From CAZYVU01 sp964651435 (GTDB lineage: Bacteria; Desulfobacterota; Syntrophorhabdia; Syntrophorhabdales; CAYQXL01), in NCBI GenBank assembly GCA_964651435.1, contig CAZYVU010000015.1, positions 1-58,420 on the forward strand: a stretch of 58,420 bases of DNA, written 5' to 3'. Positions 33,831 through 42,675 of the stretch are shown piece by piece (the stretch's first letter is position 1; every line of letters begins with the position of its first letter). The translations under genes and the position numbers were made by a program. The notes under the pieces are model-generated. The model made no database searches, was not told where the DNA came from, and saw only the letters and a list, made by a program, of their open reading frames with translations.

Positions 33831-34600
33831 AAAAGTCCCTTTCCCAGAACCTTATCGGGGATAGAAACATCCTCGCAAAAATGGTCCGGATTGCAGGGCT
33901 AAGGCCCGGTGACACGGTTGTGGAGATTGGTGCAGGGAAGGGATCGCTGACGAGAGAGCTCTGGGCTGCCACGGGAGCCGTGTTCGCGATCGAGGTGGAC
34001 CGAGGATTCATTTCCCTGCTTCAGGTCCTCGAGGAGCGGCTCGCGGGCCTAACGGTGGTGCCCCGGGACGTTCTATCGGTAGATTTCAGCGCTTTTGGCG
34101 GAGGAAAGAAGATCAAGGTCTTCGGAAACATACCCTACGGCATAACGGGACCGATCCTTTTCAAGCTCCTTGAGGAAAAGGAATGCATTGAAAGCGCCTT
34201 TATCACCCTCCAGCGCGAGGTGGCCGAGCGCCTGGTAAGCGCACCTCACCAGCGGAGCTATGGGGCCATCTCGGTAATCTTTCAACTGTGTGCCGACATG
34301 AAGATACACTTTCATTTGAAGCCCCATCTCTTTACGCCCCCGCCAAAAGTGGACAGCAGCTTCATCTCCATAGCGTTCCGAAATGATGGCGAGGAAGCGC
34401 TGAACAGGCGGGAGATGATGCAGTTTGTGAAACGCTGCTTTGAGCATAAGCGCAAGCTTCTGAGGAATTCCTTGATCAAGCATTATGGGCAGGAAAAGGT
34501 CGACGCACTTTACGCAGAGCTGGGCCTTGGGCCCAAAGTACGGGCCGAAGAGCTTGATCGCCGCCTGTTTCCGGACATGTTTCGTTTTCTTTCGACATGA
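33824..34600 (+). CDS. rsmA: 16S rRNA dimethyladenosine transferase RsmA (KsgA)
   Basis: A 258-residue SAM enzyme that dimethylates A1518 and A1519 near the 3' end of 16S rRNA during 30S assembly. GTG 33824 overlaps the tsaD stop by 7 bases and gives the usual short start (LKKSLSQNLIGDRNI, like K-LGQNFL in family members); an ATG at 33749 would need a long overlap. Motif I is VVEIGAGKGSLTREL, motif IV is FGNIPYGITGPILFKLL (the N-I/L-P-Y/F site), and RQKLL-like FEHKRKLLRNSL closes the C-terminal domain. All family marks are present. Loss causes kasugamycin resistance in other bacteria. Confidence 0.93.
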   Translation: MLKKSLSQNLIGDRNILAKMVRIAGLRPGDTVVEIGAGKGSLTRELWAATGAVFAIEVDRGFISLLQVLEERLAGLTVVPRDVLSVDFSAFGGGKKIKVFGNIPYGITGPILFKLLEEKECIESAFITLQREVAERLVSAPHQRSYGAISVIFQLCADMKIHFHLKPHLFTPPPKVDSSFISIAFRNDGEEALNRREMMQFVKRCFEHKRKLLRNSLIKHYGQEKVDALYAELGLGPKVRAEELDRRLFPDMFRFLST

Positions 34601-34827
34601 ATTTCCCGAGGGAAGTGACAATCAGGGTTCTTATGGACAGGAGCGATATCGGATTTGTAAAGGCCATTCTTGAATCCTATGAAGAAATCGCACTGCTTAC
34701 CGTTGTAGACGGGGGGAAGGGCATCGTCGAGCTCATCTGTCCGGAGAGCGCTCTTAAGGATTTGGAGGGGATTATGGAAGATTTGAGGAGCACCGGTATT
34801 TTATTGAGCGAGGTTGCCTATGCTTAG
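34597..34827 (+). CDS. DUF4911 family protein
   Basis: A 76-residue soluble protein starting with an ATGA overlap onto rsmA. The pattern VTIRVLMDRSDIGFVKAILESYEEIALLTVVDGGKGIVELICPE (described here by its ends, I-RV-R-DI-F-K-ILESYE and G-VEL) is that of the small DUF4911 group found beside deltaproteobacterial genes. It is a strand-helix-strand-strand-helix unit like an ACT or ferredoxin-type domain, which suggests ligand or partner binding. The tldD start overlaps its stop codon, so it is translated with it. Confidence 0.8.
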   Translation: MNFPREVTIRVLMDRSDIGFVKAILESYEEIALLTVVDGGKGIVELICPESALKDLEGIMEDLRSTGILLSEVAYA

Positions 34828-36199
34828 ATTTGACGGAGAGAGGATTCTCAAGATCCTGACGGGGGGCTCTGCCGCTTACGCCGACGTGTACGCCGAGCAG
34901 AAGGCATATGCGCACATTCACTTCGAATCGGGCCGCCTGGAAAAGGTCGAAAGGGCTGTCGACGAGGGGGTGGGCCTACGCGTGATAAGGCCCTGGAAAA
35001 CGTTCTACGCTTCCACGACATCCTTGAGAGAGCAGGATGCTACCGATATCGCGCGCGCAATCGGGGATGGGCCTCTGAGTCCGCTGGCGGGGGGCGGCAA
35101 TACGGGAGCGATTCTGGGGCCGTCGTACCCCTTTCGGCTTGCTGTGGACCCCGGGACCGTGGCAATCGACCGGAAGGTTGCCCTGGTAAAGAACGTCGAG
35201 TCGATGGCGGCAAAGATGGAGAAACGAATCCGCCAGGCAAAGGTGATCTTCAGGGATTCGACGCAGGAGGTGTCTATTTGGACGAGCGACGGTGCCTTCG
35301 TCGAGGACAGGAGAACGCAGGTCGTCCTAAGTCTGCTGGTTGTCGGTGAGGCGAATGGAGATGTCCAGACTTCGTACGAGGTGATCGGAGGCTTCTTTGG
35401 GTTCGAGTATTTCTCTGATGAGGTTGTCGAACGCTTTGTGGAGAGAACCGTCAGGAGGCTCTCGGGGCTGCTGGGTGCCATGGAGGCCCCGAGCGGAACG
35501 AAGACCGTTGTTCTTGGGGCAGAGGCAGGCGGAACGATGATTCATGAGGCGGTGGGCCACGGGCTTGAGGCGGATCTTGCCATGGAGGGTTTGTCGTGCT
35601 ATCAGGGCATGACAGGACAAACGATCGCCTCGCCTCTCGTCACTGTTGTTGACGACGCTACGGTTCCTCACCTCAGAGGCACCTATGCTTACGATGACGA
35701 GGGAACAGCGGGGGAGCGGACCGTTCTTGTGGAAAACGGCCTATTGAAAGGCTATCTTTGGGATAGGTTTCATGCCCTGCGGTACGGCAGGAAAAGCACG
35801 GGCAACGGCCGGCGCGAATCCTTTCGCCACAAACCGATCCCAAGGATGAGCAACACCATGATCATGTCCGGCAGCGAAGATCCTGCGCGGATCGTTAAAT
35901 CTGTTGATGACGGCGTCTTTGTCGTAAAGATGGGGGGAGGCCAGGTGGATACGGTACGGGGGGATTTTGTTTTTGAAATAGCGGAGGGGTATCTTCTTGA
36001 GAGGGGTGTTGTAGGGCCCATGATCAAAAACGCAACCATGATGGGCAACGGATTGAAGGTACTTCAAACGATCGATATGGTAGGCAATGATCTCGGCATC
36101 GGGATAGGCACCTGCGGGAAGGACGGCCAAGGGGTTCCCGTTGCTGACGGCCAGCCGACGTTGAGGATACCGGAGATCATCGTCGGCGGCAGGCAGTAG
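34820..36199 (+). CDS. tldD: metalloprotease TldD
   Basis: A 459-residue M103 peptidase subunit. ATG 34820 overlaps the previous stop; a TTG two codons earlier is less likely. The zinc motif is IHEAVGHGLEAD (HExxxH, about 240-251), the family's active site. Other marks are RGTYAYDDEGTAGERTVLVENG, GRKSTGNGRRESF and DTVRGDFVFEIAEGYLLERG (all conserved in TldD). TldD normally works with TldE (PmbA), which has the same fold without the HExxxH motif; no tldE is in this window. They trim leader peptides and degrade small proteins. It ends the operon, convergent with the TraX gene. Confidence 0.93.
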   Translation: MLRFDGERILKILTGGSAAYADVYAEQKAYAHIHFESGRLEKVERAVDEGVGLRVIRPWKTFYASTTSLREQDATDIARAIGDGPLSPLAGGGNTGAILGPSYPFRLAVDPGTVAIDRKVALVKNVESMAAKMEKRIRQAKVIFRDSTQEVSIWTSDGAFVEDRRTQVVLSLLVVGEANGDVQTSYEVIGGFFGFEYFSDEVVERFVERTVRRLSGLLGAMEAPSGTKTVVLGAEAGGTMIHEAVGHGLEADLAMEGLSCYQGMTGQTIASPLVTVVDDATVPHLRGTYAYDDEGTAGERTVLVENGLLKGYLWDRFHALRYGRKSTGNGRRESFRHKPIPRMSNTMIMSGSEDPARIVKSVDDGVFVVKMGGGQVDTVRGDFVFEIAEGYLLERGVVGPMIKNATMMGNGLKVLQTIDMVGNDLGIGIGTCGKDGQGVPVADGQPTLRIPEIIVGGRQ

Positions 36200-36209
36200 G
36201 AGGGCGGCC

Positions 36210-36908
36210 CTATTTCCCGACTGCTACCCGTATGATCCCCAGGACAGCCAGGTGGACGGGATAGAAGAGGTAAAAGAAGTATTTCATCTTCGGCCCCTGC
36301 TTGCCGCTATAAAGTGCGATGAGCAGCACGGCGAGGCACCCCAGAGGCTGGAGAAGCGATGAGACGGAGTGGGTCGTCAGGTAGGTCAGGGTTGGGGAGA
36401 AACCGGGACTGGTGAAGTAGGCCCAGACGTTGAAGCGCACGAGCCCCAGGATGCCGATGAGGAAGACGGCCAGCGCCATTCGTTTGTAGTTGTCCAGATA
36501 GCGGTACATGAAGAAGATCATCAGCACGCCGGGGATGCCGAAAGATGCCCGCACAAACTCAGTGGACGCGGCGGCAAGGATCACGGGTCCGTAGCCTCCC
36601 CCCTTGTTGTAGGCATAGATAGCGTACAGCCCTGCCGCGAGGGTAAAAAAGATGTTGAAGTGAACGTGCGGGAAGTTGAAGGCGAACATGTAAAAGGGCT
36701 GGGAAATGAGGGCGAAGAGGAAGAGCCGGCCCAGATACGCCGTGGGGTCCTTGGTGTGACGAAAGCCTTCCGCGATGAGGTAGGCAAAGGTGGGAAAGAC
36801 AAGGCGGCCGATGAGACGAAAGATCACCTGGCCCGGGAAAAAGATCTCTCCAACGTGGTCGACGACCATAAGGGCGCAGGCGAGAAGCTTGAAGATGCAA
36901 CCGTTCAC
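36210..36908 (-). CDS. TraX family membrane acyltransferase-like protein
   Basis: A 232-residue protein with about eight membrane helices. The start, LLACALMVVDHVGEIFFPG, then RLIGRLVFPTFAYLIAEGFRHT, is the TraX pattern (MxxDHxG, R--FP-F). TraX of the F plasmid N-acetylates pilin; the wide chromosomal family is thought to move acyl groups across the membrane, substrate unknown. No conjugation or pilin genes are nearby. It lies between tldD and dapL, convergent with the first and in line with the second. ATG 36908 is accepted; no strong ribosome-binding site is seen. Confidence 0.85.
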   Translation of the reverse strand: MNGCIFKLLACALMVVDHVGEIFFPGQVIFRLIGRLVFPTFAYLIAEGFRHTKDPTAYLGRLFLFALISQPFYMFAFNFPHVHFNIFFTLAAGLYAIYAYNKGGGYGPVILAAASTEFVRASFGIPGVLMIFFMYRYLDNYKRMALAVFLIGILGLVRFNVWAYFTSPGFSPTLTYLTTHSVSSLLQPLGCLAVLLIALYSGKQGPKMKYFFYLFYPVHLAVLGIIRVAVGK

Positions 36909-36950
36909 GGGACCGTTTCCGCTGTCACGACTCCTTCATCGTCCCGTCGT

Positions 36951-38114
36951 TCAAAACCGGGCGTTCCTGAGCCGCTCCACGGCAGCGCGGATCTTTTCCT
37001 CTGCGATGGTGATGGAAATTCTAAAATAACCTTCGCCCTCGTCGCCGAAGCCGTTACCCGGCGTAACGACAATGCCGTATTCATCGATCATCTTGCCGCA
37101 GAATTCTTCCGACGTATAGCCCTGGGGCACCCTGGCCCAGATGTAAAAGGTGGCGCGGGGCTTTTGTACCGCCAGGCCTATGGAGTTGAGCCCCTCGACG
37201 AGGATGTTGCGACGGCGTTCAAAGGTGCGCCGAATCTCCTCCGCCGGCCCTTGATCCCCTGAAAGGGCCTCGATGCCGGCGACCTGAACGGCTTGAAAGA
37301 CCCCGGAATCGATATTCGTCTTCAGCTTCCCTAAATTGGAAATCGCCTCGGCGTTCCCGACGGCAAAGCCGATACGCCATCCCGTCATGCAGTAGGTCTT
37401 GGAGAGCGAGTGAAACTCTATGCTGCATTTCTTGGCCTTGTCAAACTGGAGAATGCTCGGGGGCTTGTATCCCTCGTAGTAGACCTCGCTGTAGGCCGCG
37501 TCGTGGCACAGGAGCAGGTCGTGCCCCTCGGCAAAGGCCACGGCCTCCTCATAAAAGTCTTCTCCGGCGTGGGCACCGGTGGGATTGTTCGGATAGTTGA
37601 GGAAAAGCAGCTTGGTCTTTCGAAGCACGGCCTCCGGAATTTCGTCGAAGGACGGCAAAAACCCCTTCTCCTCACGGAGGGGCATGATATACGGTGTGCC
37701 CCCGGCCAGGTTGGTGCCAATCCTGTAAACGGGATAGCCGGGCGAGGGAACGAGTACGACGTCGCCTTCGTCGGCGTAGGCCCAGGGGACATGGGCGATG
37801 CCTTCCTTTGAGCCGATGAGCGTCAGTACCTCCGAGGCCGGATCGAGGTCTACACCGAACCGTCTCAGGTACCAGTCTGCAACGGCCTTCCTAAACTCCG
37901 GCATACCCTCGTAGCTGGGGTAACGGTGATTCCTCGGATCTGCCGCCGCCTCCCGCATCTTCTCGATGATGTAGGAAGGGGTGGGGATATCGGGGTCACC
38001 AATACCGAAGTCTATAAGATCTGTGCCCTTTTTTCGGGCCTCCTCTTTCTTCTTGTCTATTCTTGCAAATAGATAGGGGGGAATTTTCTGGACGCGCTGT
38101 GCCGGCTGGGCCAT
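36951..38114 (-). CDS. dapL: LL-diaminopimelate aminotransferase
   Basis: A 387-residue fold-type I PLP enzyme that makes LL-diaminopimelate from tetrahydrodipicolinate in one step, by-passing the acyl-blocked route; common in anaerobic deltaproteobacteria. ATG 38114 follows AAAAAGGAGCAG; the longer frame is not used. Marks: IPPYLFARIDKKKEEARKKG at the start, DFGIGDPDIPTP, the PLP-binding block NYPNNPTGA, the Schiff-base Lys in FHSLSKTYCMTGWRIGF, and FRISITI at the end. It could be a general transaminase of the same family; the DapL-like start (P-YLF--I---K) and the absence of other dap genes argue moderately for the name. Promoter at 38139-38166. Confidence 0.85.
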   Translation of the reverse strand: MAQPAQRVQKIPPYLFARIDKKKEEARKKGTDLIDFGIGDPDIPTPSYIIEKMREAAADPRNHRYPSYEGMPEFRKAVADWYLRRFGVDLDPASEVLTLIGSKEGIAHVPWAYADEGDVVLVPSPGYPVYRIGTNLAGGTPYIMPLREEKGFLPSFDEIPEAVLRKTKLLFLNYPNNPTGAHAGEDFYEEAVAFAEGHDLLLCHDAAYSEVYYEGYKPPSILQFDKAKKCSIEFHSLSKTYCMTGWRIGFAVGNAEAISNLGKLKTNIDSGVFQAVQVAGIEALSGDQGPAEEIRRTFERRRNILVEGLNSIGLAVQKPRATFYIWARVPQGYTSEEFCGKMIDEYGIVVTPGNGFGDEGEGYFRISITIAEEKIRAAVERLRNARF

Positions 38115-38138
38115 CTGCTGCTCCTTTTTCCTTTTTGC

Positions 38139-38166
38139 TCTATAATTTAACCGTTTTTGATGTAAA
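38139..38166 (-). promoter_or_regulatory. sigma70-type promoter of dapL
   Basis: On the minus strand TTTACA (38166-38161), a 16-base spacer and TATAGA (38144-38139), 25 bases before ATG 38114. Confidence 0.45.
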
Positions 38167-38242
38167 GTAAAGCAAAATAACGCTTTTGGCGCCGACCGAT
38201 TCTGTTTGCAAAGACTTCCCGTCATATGTAACAATTAGGCCT

Positions 38243-38710
38243 ATGAGAACTGAGGCAGAGCGGTTGCTTGCAAAGGTTCCGGCCGATTTTCCCCTCGTTG
38301 AACGCCCTTACGCAACGCTGGGGGAGGTATCAGGGCTTAGCGGCGAGGCAATGATCGAGGCCCTGAAGGAGCTGAAGGCGAAGGGTATTATCCGGAGAAT
38401 CGCCGCCATAGTCTATCATCGAAGGGCGTCCTATACGCATAATGCCATGGTGGTCTGGCGTGTTCCCGACGAAGCCATGGAGAAAACGGGGCGTGCCATG
38501 GCCGCGCACCGGGAGGTGAGCCACTGCTACGAGAGGGATCGGGGCGGATACTGGGATTACTCTCTGTATACGATGGTCCATGGCCGAAGCGCCGGCGAAT
38601 GCCTGGCCTTCGTCAAATCCCTGGCCGAAGAGACGGGGGTAAACGATTTCAAGATATTCTTCAGCAAACGGGAACTGAAGAAGACTGCCCTGGTGGTGAG
38701 TGATGAATAG
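38243..38710 (+). CDS. siroheme decarboxylase subunit, AhbB-like (Lrp/AsnC fold)
   Basis: A 155-residue Lrp/AsnC-like protein. The N-terminal winged helix (PLVERPYATLGEVSGLSGEAMIEALKELKAKGIIRRIAAI) is followed by VYHRRASYTHNAMVVWRVPDEAMEKTGRAMAAHREVSHCYERD, the block of NirD/H/G/L and AhbA/B proteins that includes the catalytic His residues (YHRR and VSHCYER). AhbA/B take two carboxyls from siroheme on the way to haem in sulfate reducers and related anaerobes. hemL follows directly (8-base overlap), which fits a tetrapyrrole role. The expected partner AhbA is not in this window. ATG 38243 is chosen because the longer frame has no ribosome-binding site. Confidence 0.82.
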   Translation: MRTEAERLLAKVPADFPLVERPYATLGEVSGLSGEAMIEALKELKAKGIIRRIAAIVYHRRASYTHNAMVVWRVPDEAMEKTGRAMAAHREVSHCYERDRGGYWDYSLYTMVHGRSAGECLAFVKSLAEETGVNDFKIFFSKRELKKTALVVSDE

Positions 38711-39992
38711 AGAAAAGTCACAAGCACTCTTTGAGCGTGCACTGCAGAAGATCCCCGGCGGTGTCAACAGTCCGGTGCGGGCCTTTCGTTCCGTCAACGA
38801 TCATCCGTTTTATGTGGCGAGGGCCAAGGGTTCACAACTTTACGACGTAGACGGCAACAGCTATCTCGATTACATCGCCTCCTGGGGCGCAATCATCCTG
38901 GGGCATGCCCACGACGGCCTGATCGAAGCGGCGCGCCGCGCCCTCGACGACGGCACAACCTTCGGGGCCTGCCATCCCTACGAGGTAGAGCTGGCCGACT
39001 TAATTATCGAGGCCTTTCCTTCCATCGAAGAGGTCAGACTTACCAGTTCGGGAACGGAGGCCACGATGAGCGCCATACGGCTGGCCCGTGGCTTCACGGG
39101 AAAGGATGGCCTCATTAAATTCCATGGTTGCTATCACGGTCATGCCGACAGCCTCCTGGTCAAGGCCGGCTCGGGGCTCATGACCTTCGGCATACCGGAC
39201 AGTGCGGGCGTGCCGCCGGACCTGGCAAAGCATACCTGGGTGGCCGACTTCAACGATCTGCGGTCTGTGGAGAATATCCTGCAAAGCACCGATTCGATAG
39301 GGTGCATCATAGTGGAGCCGGTCATGGGAAACATGGGTATAATCCCGCCTCATAACGGCTTTCTTGAGGGTTTATCCGCCCTTGCAAGGCAGAGAAATGT
39401 CGTTCTGATCTTTGACGAGGTTATTACGGGCTTTCGGCTTACGTACGGTGGCGCACAGACCCTCTACGGCGTGGAACCGGACATGACCTGTCTGGGTAAG
39501 ATAATTGGCGGGGGTTTCCCCATCGGGGCCTTCGGGGGCAGGCGGGAGATCATGGAGCGCCTTGCGCCGCTGGGTGGTGTGTACCAGGCAGGTACCCTCT
39601 CCGGTAATCCTGTGGCCGTAAGGGCCGGTATATTTGTGCTCCGCTACCTGAAGACGCACCCCGAAAGTTATGGGCTCTTATCGGACGGGGTCAGCGTTCT
39701 CGCCGGCGGGCTAAAGGATGCGGCGGCAAAGTATGGGTTCCCCTATTGGGTCAATATGGCTGGTGGAGCCTTTACGGGATTCTTTGCGGACCACTCTGTA
39801 GCGGATTATGAAAGCGCCGTGGGGGCCGACCGGAGCCTCTACGAGCAGTTCTTCAAGGGCATGCTCGAAGAAGGCGTCTTCTTCGCGCCCAGCCCCTTCG
39901 AGGCTGCCTTTCTCACGCTATCGCACAGTCCCGACGAGCTTGCAATGACCGTCAAAGCGGCTGAACGTGTTTTTGAGGGCATGAGACGGTGA
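38703..39992 (+). CDS. hemL: glutamate-1-semialdehyde 2,1-aminomutase
   Basis: A 429-residue PLP enzyme making 5-aminolaevulinate, the first common tetrapyrrole precursor in bacteria that use the C5 route. N-terminus LFERALQKIPGGVNSPVRAFRSV and the block TSSGTEATMSAIRLARGFTGKDGLIKFHGCYHGHAD are highly conserved HemL sequence; the PLP-Lys is in TCLGKIIGGGFPIGAFGG. Normal length. ATG 38703 overlaps the ahbB-like stop, so the two are coupled. Together they form a haem branch: the beginning of the pathway beside a late siroheme step. Confidence 0.95.
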   Translation: MNREKSQALFERALQKIPGGVNSPVRAFRSVNDHPFYVARAKGSQLYDVDGNSYLDYIASWGAIILGHAHDGLIEAARRALDDGTTFGACHPYEVELADLIIEAFPSIEEVRLTSSGTEATMSAIRLARGFTGKDGLIKFHGCYHGHADSLLVKAGSGLMTFGIPDSAGVPPDLAKHTWVADFNDLRSVENILQSTDSIGCIIVEPVMGNMGIIPPHNGFLEGLSALARQRNVVLIFDEVITGFRLTYGGAQTLYGVEPDMTCLGKIIGGGFPIGAFGGRREIMERLAPLGGVYQAGTLSGNPVAVRAGIFVLRYLKTHPESYGLLSDGVSVLAGGLKDAAAKYGFPYWVNMAGGAFTGFFADHSVADYESAVGADRSLYEQFFKGMLEEGVFFAPSPFEAAFLTLSHSPDELAMTVKAAERVFEGMRR

Positions 39993-41143
39993 CCAATGTG
40001 TTCGGCACAGTGGACGTTCTGCGGGAGAACGGCAGGCTAAGGGTCGTCGCCTACATAAAACTGGCAGCCCTTGAATCGAACTATGCCCTTATCCGATCCC
40101 GGATACCGGCTACGGTAAAGCTGCTCTGCGTTGTCAAGGCCGATGCGTATGGCCACGGGGTGCTGCCGGTGACGCGACTGCTGGAGCGTCTCGGAGCCGA
40201 TTTTTTTGGGGTTGCCACCTTGTCGGAGGGGATTTTTCTCCGGGACCAAGGCCTTTCGTCGCCCATCCTTGTTATGGGCGGGTTTCTTCCCTGGGAGGAC
40301 ATCGAAGCCGCAGCGGAGAGGAGGCTCTCCGTGGTGCTCCATGATTCGGCGGCCCTGGAAAGAATCGGCCGGAGCAGGCTCTCTCGGGCCAGGCCGCTCC
40401 AGATTCATGTGAAGGTCGATACGGGTATGGGCCGATTAGGATTTGTGCCTGCCGAGCTACCGGCCGTCCTGCGGGCCGTCAAAAAGATGGAGGGGGTCAG
40501 CGTAGAGGGAATGATGAGCCATTTTGCCGCATCAGAGTCGCGGGACAATTACGGCCTGGTTCAGATAGATCGGTTCAGGGATGCCCTGAAGACGGCGGCA
40601 CAAGAGGGCGTCGTGTCCCCGCTGGCCCATATGGCCAACAGCGGTGCAATGACCGTCTATCCTGAGGCGATGTTCGACATGGTCCGGGTGGGCATCAGCC
40701 TCTATGGTTCCCATCCCGACAAGGCCCTGGCGGGCCGTTTGCCGGTGGCCCAGGTGATGGAGGTCGTTTCCCGCGTAGCCTCGATTCGGGACTTCGGGCC
40801 GGGGACACCCCTGAGCTACGGAGGCACCTTTATTACGGAAGGATCGACGAGAATTGCGTACGTGCCCGTAGGGTACGCAGACGGATACCCCCGGTATCTT
40901 TCGAACCGGGGAAGGGTCCTCATTCGGGGCCGCCGTCGGCCTGTCGTGGGAAGGATTTGTATGGACTGGCTTTTGGTGGACGTGACAGGCCCTGACCTGG
41001 TGCAGGTCGGGGACGAGGTGATACTCTTGGGAGGAGAGGGCAGGGAGACCATTACGGCCGACGAGGTGGCTGAGGAGGCCGGCACGATCCCCTATGAGAT
41101 CCTCTGCAAGATATCGGCCAGGGTGCCGAGGGTTTATGGCTGA
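39989..41143 (+). CDS. alr: alanine racemase
   Basis: A 384-residue PLP enzyme giving D-alanine for peptidoglycan. GTG 39989 overlaps the hemL stop by 4 bases. PLP-Lys lies in LLCVVKADAYGHG (about 44-56), IHVKVDTGMGRLGF and MANSGAM are conserved in the TIM barrel, and the C-terminal domain holds PLSYGGTF and YADGYPRYLSNRG, ending with CMDWLLVDVT, the position of the conserved C-M-D motif. All parts of a functional enzyme are present. The mlaE gene begins inside its last codons. Confidence 0.95.
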   Translation: MTNVFGTVDVLRENGRLRVVAYIKLAALESNYALIRSRIPATVKLLCVVKADAYGHGVLPVTRLLERLGADFFGVATLSEGIFLRDQGLSSPILVMGGFLPWEDIEAAAERRLSVVLHDSAALERIGRSRLSRARPLQIHVKVDTGMGRLGFVPAELPAVLRAVKKMEGVSVEGMMSHFAASESRDNYGLVQIDRFRDALKTAAQEGVVSPLAHMANSGAMTVYPEAMFDMVRVGISLYGSHPDKALAGRLPVAQVMEVVSRVASIRDFGPGTPLSYGGTFITEGSTRIAYVPVGYADGYPRYLSNRGRVLIRGRRRPVVGRICMDWLLVDVTGPDLVQVGDEVILLGGEGRETITADEVAEEAGTIPYEILCKISARVPRVYG

Positions 41144-41909
41144 CAGCTTGAGACGGCGTTTTTTCAATCCCGTTGCCTCAATCTTTAGGGACATGGGGGG
41201 ATTGGGGCTGCTTTTTTTCCAGACCTGTTTTCTTGCCTTTCGCCGGCCCCTTAGGATTCGCAGTATTTTTAAGCAAATGGAGTTTATAGGCGTTGATTCC
41301 GTTCTCGTCGTCGTGTTGACCGGTGCTTTCACGGGCGCGGTGCTTGCGCTTCAGTCCTACTACGGTTTTAGAAAATTTCAGGCCGAGGGTTTGGTCGGCG
41401 CGACCGTCGCCTTGAGCATGACGCGGGAGTTGGGTCCTATCCTGACAAGCCTTATGGTAACAGGCAGGGCGGGGTCGGCCATGGCTGCCGAACTGGGCAG
41501 CATGAGGGTGACAGAACAGATCGACGCCCTTATTGTCATGGCGCTCAATCCGATCAAGTACCTTGTGGTCCCACGGGTGCTCGCCTCTTTTATCATGCTG
41601 CCCATCTTAACGGTTATCTCGGACTTTATCGGCATCGTCGGCGGCTACCTGATCGGGGTTAAACTGCTCGGCATAAATGAGGGGGCCTTCATCAATAAGA
41701 TGATCAAGTATCTGGATTTGGAAGACATCTATGTTGGTCTCGTCAAGGCTGCTGTTTTCGGCATAATATTGAGTGTTATTTCGTGCTATAAGGGGTTTTA
41801 CACGAGGGGAGGGGCCGAAGGGATCGGCCGTTCCACCACCGAGGCCGTGGTGCTCTCCAGCGTCACCATACTTATGGCCGACTACATTATGACGTCAATC
41901 CTGTTCTGA
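41136..41909 (+). CDS. mlaE: lipid-transport ABC permease MlaE
   Basis: A 257-residue inner-membrane permease of the Mla type, which moves phospholipid between the two membranes. ATG 41136 overlaps the alr stop by 8 bases. Marks: MEFIGVDSVLVVVLTGAFTGAVLALQSYYGFRKF (described by its ends), REMLGPILTSL-type motif RELGPILTSLMVTGRAGSAMAAELGSM, then EQIDAL and NPIKYLVVPRVLA, all MlaE hallmarks. Five helices. The partner ATPase follows one base later and an MCE protein after that. Confidence 0.93.
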   Translation: MADSLRRRFFNPVASIFRDMGGLGLLFFQTCFLAFRRPLRIRSIFKQMEFIGVDSVLVVVLTGAFTGAVLALQSYYGFRKFQAEGLVGATVALSMTRELGPILTSLMVTGRAGSAMAAELGSMRVTEQIDALIVMALNPIKYLVVPRVLASFIMLPILTVISDFIGIVGGYLIGVKLLGINEGAFINKMIKYLDLEDIYVGLVKAAVFGIILSVISCYKGFYTRGGAEGIGRSTTEAVVLSSVTILMADYIMTSILF

Positions 41910-41910
41910 T

Positions 41911-42675
41911 ATGGATATAACAGCCATCAACATAATCGACCTTCACAAGAGTTTCGGTAGCCAAAAGGTGCTGGACGGGATCGACCTCGCCATTGAGAAA
42001 GGCAAGATTACGGTGATCATAGGCAAGAGCGGCGGGGGCAAGAGCGTCCTTCTAAAGCACCTTATCGGTCTCTTGAAACCGGATGCCGGGCAGATCTGGG
42101 TCGACGGCGTCGATATTGTCCCCCTGAATGATAAGGAGCTGAATCGGGTGCGAAAAAACTTCGGCATGCTCTTTCAGGAGGCGGCGCTCTTCGACTCCAT
42201 GGATGTCTATGACAACGTGGCCTTCCCGTTGAGGGAAAAGACGGCACATTCCGAAGCGGAAATTGAGGGCATAGTCAACGACAGGCTGGAGCGGGTCGGG
42301 CTTTCGGGCTTTGGAGAGAAGATGCCGTCGGAATTGTCGGGAGGGATGAAGAAGCGGGTTGGTTTGGCCCGGGCCCTGGTGCTTGACCCGGCCATCATCC
42401 TTTTCGATGAGCCGACGAGTGCCCTTGATCCCCTTATTTCGCTGACCATTGGAGATCTCATCGTGGAAACGCAGAAGCTTCTGCGCAAGACCTACGTGGT
42501 GATCAGTCATGATATTCTGGGAATGTTCCGGATCGCCGACAAGGTGGCCATGCTTTCGGAGGGAAGGATCATCGAGTACGGCACGCCGGAAGAGGTTGTG
42601 GCAAGCAATAACGAGGCAACCAGGGAGTTTCTGAAGGCAACGAAGATACCGGGTTGTTTGGGAGGTGCAACGTGA
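41911..42675 (+). CDS. mlaF: lipid-transport ABC ATPase MlaF
   Basis: A 254-residue ATPase powering the Mla transporter. Walker A is GKSGGGKSVLLKHL (about 38-51), Q-loop GMLFQEAALFDSM, signature LSGGMKKRVGLARAL (about 143-157), Walker B ILFDEPTSALDP and H-loop VISHD. The sequence KSGGGKSVLLKH is typical of MlaF rather than of drug or metal ATPases. It starts one base after mlaE and is overlapped by mlaD (GTGA). No MlaB (STAS) or MlaC gene is in the operon. Confidence 0.93.
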   Translation: MDITAINIIDLHKSFGSQKVLDGIDLAIEKGKITVIIGKSGGGKSVLLKHLIGLLKPDAGQIWVDGVDIVPLNDKELNRVRKNFGMLFQEAALFDSMDVYDNVAFPLREKTAHSEAEIEGIVNDRLERVGLSGFGEKMPSELSGGMKKRVGLARALVLDPAIILFDEPTSALDPLISLTIGDLIVETQKLLRKTYVVISHDILGMFRIADKVAMLSEGRIIEYGTPEEVVASNNEATREFLKATKIPGCLGGAT